Shown: piece by piece, positions 58,301 to 64,000 of the stretch | Numbering within the stretch: position 1 is the stretch's first letter | How the letters are laid out: every line of letters begins with the position of its first letter | Source of the DNA: Alopecurus myosuroides | Lineage: Eukaryota; Streptophyta; Magnoliopsida; Poales; Poaceae | Length of the DNA: 64,000 nt | Assembly: GCA_028641055.1 (NCBI GenBank) | Contig: CM054063.1 | Coordinates: 179,558,756 to 179,622,755 of the forward strand | Direction of reading: 5' to 3' | Notes under the pieces: generated by a model | Told to the model about the DNA's origin: nothing | Seen by the model: only the letters and a program-made list of their open reading frames with translations | Databases searched by the model: none | Position numbers and translations under genes: made by a program

Positions 58301-60457
58301 GGTATGTATATTTGTTTCCTTTTGTTTCTTATCGCATTATATAAAATAAATATACATCTATTTTAAGGATTTTATTATTATTTCTATGAACAAAGATAAG
58401 TTCACATGGTATCGATGGTGAAGAGGTACATTTTGTAATGCCTTCTGAGATTGAAGTTTCCACCTTGGTTGCAACAAGTGAAATTCATCTCAAGAAACGT
58501 CTAGGTAACTCTCAAACCTACTCTGTATGGCTCTACTATTTTAGACCTTAAAGTTTTTATATAACTCCAGTTCTAATTGCCTGAATGTGGCTTGCGTTGG
58601 TATCTTGTGATGGCTATACAGAGATGATTCGTCCTATACCTGATATAGACGAGCCATCGGGACAGGAAGGCATTGAGGTCTCGAAAAAACTTGTTGACTT
58701 TAAGAGTGGGGACTGGTTTCTTAAGATTGTACCATGGATTGGCGGCCGCATTATTTCAATGACACATCTTCCTTCTGGTATGCTTCAGCTGTTCTATATG
58801 AAGAATGAACTTATTACTTTTGTGTTGTCTGTGTACTACTAGTAGTATGATTGAGATATCCATAATTTCAAGGTAGTCTCTATTATGGAACTGTTGTTTA
58901 CATGCCAGATTAAGTATCGCATGTGCTATTTCAAAAACTGAGTGAACTGTAAAATATATCCGAAAATCACCTTATTAGCTTAAGTATCACATATACTTGG
59001 TCGCTGGATCTCTCCAGATTCGCAGTGGCTGCACAGCAGAATTGAAATCCATGGTTATGAAGAGTACAGCGGCACTGAATATAGGTCTGCTGGCTGCACA
59101 GAAGAGTACAAGATCGTTAGGTAACATAATTCATCATTGCATACCGGTCTATCTTTCGTTTTTTGTTTTTGCTTGATGCTCTTTGGCATGTCAGTGAATA
59201 GCTTGTGTGTTCTCGTTTTAGCCACACAGTAACTGTTGATAGAAAAATACAGGAAGCATCTGGAGCAATTAGGCGAGGAGGAATCTATTTGTCTGGAAGG
59301 AGATATTGGGGGTGGCCTGGTTCTTCAGCGTCAGATATCAATTTCGAAAGACAATCCCAAGATTATCGAGATTGACTCTAGCATTCAAGCAAGAAGTGTT
59401 GGGCCTGGCTCTGGTGGATTCTCAAGGTTACATGAATATTACCTCTGGTATCCTTAATCAGGAATTGTTTCATGTTATTTGAATACAAAACACTGGTTTA
59501 AATAATAAATACGCACACATGCATTGCATTAACGACAGGGAAGTAATCTAAAGGGTCTTTTACATATTATCTGAAAATTGTTACTTTTTTTTATCTTAGA
59601 TTGCTCATTTTGGAATTTTGTCCATACTATGCTTAATTCTTAAATGGTCAAAAAAATTCAACCTAACTATTTCCAGACGATCATGATTGATGATTTGAAT
59701 CACGGTTACATCTCGAGTCGGGCTTAATTTCAGCATGATTTGTCCGAGATTAAGGATATTGACTCAATATTATTCTAGTTGTAATTTGGAAACAGTTTTG
59801 GTATCGACAAAATAAACCTAGCCAGAGTGTAATCGTGCTTACTTAAAATTAACATTTTTATTTTGATTGAAACGTGAGCATAATCTAAGCCATTTCTTAT
59901 AGAGCTCACTGAAATGCTCAACAGACTATATTTGCCATCCTGTCTCATCAAAATTCATTTTCCCTCTGAAGGTTGGTCTGTTTGCGAGTTCATCCTACTT
60001 TCACGCTTCTACACCCAACTGAGGTGGTTGTTGCTTTCACGGCCATCAATGGTTCAAAGCAAGAGATCTCCTCAGAGTCGGGAGAAGTGACACTGGAGGG
60101 AGACCTTCGACCCAACGGTAAATTTCTGTCCGCTCTGCACAATGTTTGGCGATCATTGTTTCCTCACCAACATCCTTGACATTTGTAACATTTCCTTCGG
60201 ATTCTTTAATTCATTCTCCCATCTTGTGGCGAACTCATTTATCAGGGGAGTGGATGCTGGCGGACAAGTGTTCAGGGCTGAGCATGGTAAACCGTTTCGA
60301 TCACCGTGAGGTTAGGAAATGTTTGGTGCACTGGGGATTCGGTGATCTGAAGATGGAGCTCTGGTCTGAGGAGAGGCCGGTTTCGAAAGACACGCCATTG
60401 AGGATCTCCCACCAGTATGAGGTGACACAAACATGCCAAATCGAAACTCATTCCTAG
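49330..60457 (+). CDS. HGL1: Glycoside hydrolase family 31 alpha-glucosidase (HGL1-like), 22 exons, 989 aa
   Basis: Exons: 49330-49551, 51122-51190, 51283-51420, 51928-52045, 52548-52630, 53817-53912, 54151-54319, 54402-54541, 54630-54716, 54820-55005, 56089-56256, 56741-56861, 57242-57311, 57569-57656, 57740-57860, 58108-58301, 58396-58504, 58622-58777, 59018-59120, 59253-59426, 59972-60117, 60246-60457. All introns are GT-AG, and the joined frame has no stop until TAG. The length fits the Arabidopsis homologue At3g23640 (HGL1). GH31 enzymes hydrolyse terminal alpha-glucosidic bonds by a retaining mechanism. The nucleophile motif GIWNDMNEP is in exon 8 (Asp about 338) and the acid/base Asp about 418 in TWTGDN (exon 10). 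Other signatures are [39 protein letters not shown] and [11 protein letters not shown]. The N-terminus ([20 protein letters not shown]) shows no secretory signal or membrane segment, which separates it from ER glucosidase II. The start is the first ATG in a good context (GATCAATGG); an in-frame upstream ATG at 49285 is less likely. The natural substrate is uncertain. Confidence 0.93.
49552..51121 (+). other. Intron 1 of the alpha-glucosidase gene
   Basis: This 1.57-kb AT-rich intron starts GTACAG and ends CTAGCAG. No ORF and no clearly bounded transposon were recognised. Confidence 0.8.
51424..51677. mobile_element. Stowaway-type MITE at the start of intron 3
   Basis: The left end is CTCCCTCCATCCCAAATAA and the right end reads ACGGAGGAAA, the decayed inverse. 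TA is duplicated at 51422-51423 and 51678-51679. The left TA forms part of the splice donor GAG/GTA, so the element begins three bases into the intron. Confidence 0.85.
52631..53816 (+). other. Intron 5 of the alpha-glucosidase gene
   Basis: This 1.19-kb intron runs from GTATCATC to CTCCACAG. Two short ATTATGT-containing stretches near 53390 and 53540 resemble each other; otherwise nothing was recognised. Confidence 0.8.
55250..55700 (-). other. Possible retroelement coding fragment in intron 10
   Basis: A 100-codon minus-strand open frame (55694-55392) reads [20 protein letters not shown] at its start. Its Gly/Glu-rich and basic segments resemble tails of transposon-encoded proteins but match no family I can name. 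It lies directly before the 291-bp TIR element and may belong to a larger decayed insertion. Confidence 0.3.
55746..56036. mobile_element. 291-bp inverted-repeat element (MITE) in intron 10
   Basis: The ends are CCAAGGATTTGGTTACC and the inverse of CCCAGGGATTTGGTTACC, flanked by direct repeats tatga (55741-55745 and 56037-56041). GGTTACC/GGTAACC words recur inside. The terminal sequence does not fit Stowaway, Tourist or CACTA ends that I know. The element ends about 50 bp before the exon 11 acceptor. Confidence 0.75.
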
Positions 60458-61305
60458 GTATCAGCTATGCTTTTGAAACTTGTGTACGTTCTTCTTAAAC
60501 TCCTCCTGTAACTTGTGTGTAAATAATGTCATGCCTCCTACTGTACATGACTGGGATTGTTGGCCTCATTGACATTCAAGGCGTGTTTGAGAATGCAATC
60601 AGTAACAATAATTGTATTTTTAATCAAAATATTCGTAGAGGTAAATTTGTAAATCCTGTGGAACACCAGTAGAGGTTGAGTTGACACTAGTGCAGTGAAG
60701 GTGATCTCGTGCTCTCTCCTAGTACCTTCTTAGCCCCTACTTATGTAACATTCCAATTTCTCAGCTTGTGGACTTTTGGAAGTGATTAATGGACAAACGG
60801 TTCGATGTGGAGACGCTCCGAGCTGCAAAAATGGCACAGCGGATTCACTACTGGCAGAGGAAAAAAATGGTACCTCGATCAGGTGTATGCTGGCACAGCG
60901 GATTCACTACTGGCACAGCGGATTCACTACTGGCAGAAGAAAAAAACCTGCAGCTCAAAGCATACCAATGTATGCTGTAACTGTCTCTGTTAAAATACTA
61001 GTGTCTTAAGGTTAGTACTCCTACATCAAGTGTGTTTCTTCCCCTCTTCAGTAGGGAAAACACACATAAATGAATAAATCTTGGACCATGTGCTATAGAA
61101 CTAGAAGCAGCAGCCTGCCTCGTCCATCATCAGGTTACTAGTGTGCACCCAAGGCAAAAGAGAATCCTAACTTAGTTTTCTACAGGCTGAGATGTGGTCA
61201 GTTGGATCTCATTTTCAGGACGCCTGTGTCCTTGTCGTGAACCTGACGAAACTGAAGAATGAGTATTGTTCTGATCAAGACCTTGTCGCAACAACTCTGT
61301 CGTGG
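60458..61305 (+). other. 3' UTR and downstream spacer of the alpha-glucosidase gene
   Basis: No gene was recognised. The 3' UTR probably ends within the first few hundred bases; AATAAT-like words occur near 60522 and 60606. A short tandem repeat lies at 60832-60930. Confidence 0.5.
60832..60930 (+). repeat. 20-bp repeat TGGCACAGCGGATTCACTAC, three copies
   Basis: The copies are at 60832-60851, 60891-60910 and 60911-60930. The last two are directly adjacent. The first is separated by a 39-bp unit whose CTGGCAGAGGAAAAAAA start is echoed after the third copy. Confidence 0.9.
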
Positions 61306-61891
61306 TGTTGTCACGACAAGTGTCCTCATGTGAGAACTAGATTGCGAGACCATTGCTACTGAGTGAAACTTCGAAAGGGTTAAGGCGGAAACGAGAGACG
61401 CGAGTTTACCCAGGTTCGGCCCCTCGATTGAGGGTAAAACCTACTCCGGCCTTCTTACTATCAGGAAACAAGGTATCGATTACAAAGAGCGATTTTGGCT
61501 CTCGATCTCTCGAGCTACCTTGCTATCGATTTAGAACTTGTCTTTCTACGTTCCAAGGTCTCGCCTTAAATAGTGGTCGAGTTCCCCGGGTTACAAAGGA
61601 TCCGGGTTATACCCATCGTCGGAGTCCTAGTTACATCAGGTTCTGGGTCGTACCGTTCTGGTTCTCTTCGTGACTTGGTCGTCTTCGTCCGTTCTTGGGA
61701 TGATCTCCAGGTCTTGGGCCCTTACGCACCCGTCTTGGACCGTGGGCCGGTTCCTCTGTCTTCTCCGGGTTACGCACATGGTAACCCGGGTCTCCTTGAT
61801 ATAAACCGGACCAGTCACTCTGAGACGGATCAAGTGGATTTCGGTTTATATGGGCGGTCGGTGAGGCTCTCCCTCACCCATTCCCCCAACA
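61306..61891 (-). repeat. 3' LTR of the second gypsy element
   Basis: The right border is firm (PPT then TGTTGGGGG on the minus strand). The left border at TGTTGTCACGAC (minus end GTGACAACA) is a best guess. The segment GTTTACCCAGGTTCGGCCCC (61406-61425) is a common feature near the ends of cereal gypsy LTRs. A CATATAAACC TATA-like word is on the minus strand near 61845-61854. Confidence 0.6.
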
Positions 61892-62280
61892 TTTAGCCCC
61901 CAGGTTAAGGTGGACACTTAAGCCAAAACTTACGATGTTCATGTTAAGCTTTTTGGAGCACAAGCCAGGCAAAAAAAAACATTTTCTTTAATAGGATAAC
62001 CTTCAGAAATATCTGATTCGGATTTCCCGAGTTTAGTTCTTTATCTTCAGGATCACATCTTTCCGTTTGTTGAAAAGATAACTCCACATGTTTATCTTCC
62101 AGATCTCCCAAACGGAAATTATCTCAGTCTAACCCGGATTTTCTCCACGTAATTAATGCATTTTTCTCAGAAAATCTTCTCTTGTAGATCCAGTCTATTC
62201 ATGTCTTTTTTGGAAAAAGATTGATCCCGAGGGTCCTTTTCGCAAAATTTCCGATTAACCCTAGGGTTTAAAGCCCTCGC

Positions 62281-62290
62281 CTATAAATAG
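62281..62290 (+). promoter_or_regulatory. TATA box of the second antisense gene
   Basis: CTATAAATAG is identical to the box of the first antisense gene and lies 133 bp upstream of the ATG at 62423. Confidence 0.7.
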
Positions 62291-62422
62291 CCTCCCAGTA
62301 CGGCCCAGGCTCATTCACACCCAGCGTCCTCCACTTCGTCTTCCTCCTCTAGAAAAAAATCGAGAGCTCCACTTTTTCCCCTGCGCCGCCGCGACCGGAG
62401 CATCGCCGGCGTTCATCACAAG

Positions 62423-64000
62423 ATGGTGAAGTAGAAAAGCCTCGCGACCAAGCCTGGAGGAACCGGAAAAAAGAAGAAGACCGGAGGTGCTTCCGACTCT
62501 GGAGCGGCCGTCCGTGGGAGAGGAAAAATGTTGGTTAATTGGTGTAAGTCGGAGATGACCCAAGGCCGGCTTACAGAGATGGAGGACTCCGGGTTACTGC
62601 CCAAGAACCTATCTTGGCGTGCCCCTGGGAATGAGATCCGTCCTGAACCTGGGACGGACGAGGTAATAATTTTCGAAGCCCATATCATTCGCGGGTTTTG
62701 CCCTCCCGGGTCCCCATTTCTTCCGCCGGCTGTTAGAATACTATGGCCTTCACCTTCAAGATCTTCCTCCCAATTCCATACTCAATGTTTGTAACTTCGT
62801 TGTTCTCTGCGAAGATTACCACCAGATAGAACCTAACCTAGATCTTTTTCTCGGGTACTTTTATTGTAACAAACACCCGGGGGTTACCGGGGGGTGAGCT
62901 TATCCACTGCGGGGGCGTCTCGTTTCAGAGGCGGAAAGACATTGCCTATCCGGGTATTCCCTTAGCTAGTCATCCAAAGCTTTGGCAAAAATCTTTCTTT
63001 TACATTAAGAAAAACTCTCCAGAGGGTGAACCGGCCCTTCCGGGTTTCGCCCAGAGCGTCTAGTTTACACTAGCACTATGAACTCATATGCAAAACCTGC
63101 TGATAGGGTTAGAATCAAACCCCTTATCAAATGTGTCACTTCTCTAAAAGTGCATGGTCAAACTGGTTTAGACCTCACTAAGACATGGGTGGAGTGGCGT
63201 ATCCAACCCCTGAGCATCAGGAACCGGCTATTCCATGAGTACACTGGTTTAGCAGATCATATGCGATATTCTGAGTCTCTAGCTTCCGAGTCAGATATAA
63301 TTGCTACTCTGAAAGATCTGGTTGGAATAAAAAGGGACATGTTCTTTGACGTTGGCCTTGCTGCCTTATGTGTTTATAACCCAGTTCTTCCTGTAAGTTT
63401 CGTCCTTTGTAAGTAACTTTCATTTTTAAGACTGTGCATATCATAACCTTGATTTTATCCGGTTCATAGCTCACAGATCCCTTCTGGGTTACCACTGAAG
63501 AACCGACTTCTCCTCCTGAGGATGATGAATCGGAGGAGCCAAGTGACGAAGAGGATGAGGTTTCTGAATTTGACTCCCTCAGTCACTTGCACAATCAATT
63601 CGCTGACGCTGGTTACTCGCAGGATGAACAGGCAGAGCAAGAGGGCACCGGGTTAGGCCAAGGACGAGCTAGTGAAGAGGCGCCGGATTTGAACGCTCAG
63701 GGTCAGACTGCTCCAGATCTCAATCTCTCCACTCCCATCACTGGTTCCAATGTGGTGGCGGAGAAGGATTCTCCCGCTGGTCAAAAGAGGACCCGACAAG
63801 TTGTTGCAAAGGTGCCTATCTCTAGTCTGTCAAAACATCCCTTGAAACCATCCTCACATCTAGAGAAAACGCAGGACGATGAAGAAGGTAGCAAGAGAAG
63901 GAGGACCCGGAGCTCCGGGTCAAGTGAGTTAGCAGCAGGTTTGCCTGAGAAAACTCCTCTCCGTCGGGTCTCCAAGGTTCGAGTTTCACCCACTGCTTCA
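62423..64000 (+). pseudogene. Second Transposase_28-like antisense gene, broken, incomplete at the window end
   Basis: The ATG at 62423 is followed by a stop at codon 4 (TAG, 62432-62434). The frame then reads a basic Gly/Lys segment and the family's conserved start LVNWCKSEMTQGRL. LLPPNSIL-type and DYHQIEPNLDLFLGYF motifs follow, but only after a frame shift near 62720, with more breaks at about 62896-63078. From 63078 the frame is open again to a GT-AG intron (63393-63469, 77 bp). An acidic and Pro/Ser/Lys-rich exon then continues to the window end. The N-terminal domain corresponds to that of the gene at 208-3139, with low identity. Function is unknown; this copy cannot make the full protein. 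Confidence 0.65.

Larger units (their letters stand above)
61306..64000 (-). mobile_element. 3' end of a second gypsy element with an antisense gene, minus orientation
   Basis: This is the mirror image of the element at 1-4237. The minus-strand PPT CCTGGGGGCTAAA (61892-61904) abuts an LTR starting TGTTGGGGG, and a gene on the opposite (plus) strand starts about 530 bp inside. Pol would lie beyond 64000. The LTR sequence differs from that of the first element, so the two are different families of one lineage. Confidence 0.7.

Noticed and set aside
60832..60930. CRISPR-like repeat array
   Set aside because: Two of the three units are directly adjacent without a spacer, there are no further copies, and the context is a plant gene.

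Overview
The window looks like a piece of a large, repeat-rich grass nuclear genome, most likely a Pooideae cereal or forage grass. The reasons are nested LTR retrotransposons with tRNA-Asp and initiator-tRNA-Met primer sites, Stowaway MITEs starting CTCCCTCC, L1-type LINEs, and one multi-exon plant gene. No rRNA genes, tRNA genes, CRISPR arrays or bacterial features were found. All boundaries, target-site duplications (TSDs) and exon junctions were read by eye from the sequence.

Layout. (1) 1-4237: 3' part of a plus-oriented Ty3/gypsy element. It has a polypurine tract (PPT), a 3' LTR with TGTCG/CGACA ends, and a spliced antisense gene (208-3139, minus) next to the LTR. (2) 4238-27562: a minus-oriented Copia-type element without recognisable coding (PBS 25917-25928, 5' LTR 25930-27562), split by three related elements. 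A (5904-17866, +, TSD gcggt) is internally deleted. B (10277-17729, +, TSD ccatc) sits inside A's 3' LTR and encodes only gag and protease. C (17878-25316, -, TSD catgc) belongs to A's family and lies 11 bp away in opposite orientation. (3) 27563-33245: a partial Copia LTR, then an L1-like LINE interrupted by a 2.28-kb solo LTR. (4) 33246-40963: a GC-rich insert of unknown class split by an intact Copia element (33452-39964, -, TSD ctacc). That element has two 994-bp LTRs that look identical and one 1428-codon gag-pol ORF. (5) 40963-48845: a LINE 3' end into which a second LINE (41433-48761) inserted.

(6) 49330-60457: the only clear host gene, a glycoside hydrolase family 31 alpha-glucosidase of the plant HGL1 type. 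I could join 22 exons in one frame (989 codons) with GT-AG junctions throughout. One MITE abuts the intron 3 splice donor, and an unusual 291-bp TIR element sits in intron 10. (7) 61306-64000: the 3' LTR and antisense gene of a second gypsy element of the same organisation as (1), in mirror orientation and running off the window.

The most interesting signals are two. First, the antisense spliced genes of the two gypsy elements have the same architecture and the same TATA decamer about 135 nt upstream of ATG. Second, the young Copia element appears to encode its Gag N-terminus inside the LTR, followed by a candidate intron that crosses the LTR/internal boundary, and no standard primer-binding site is visible.
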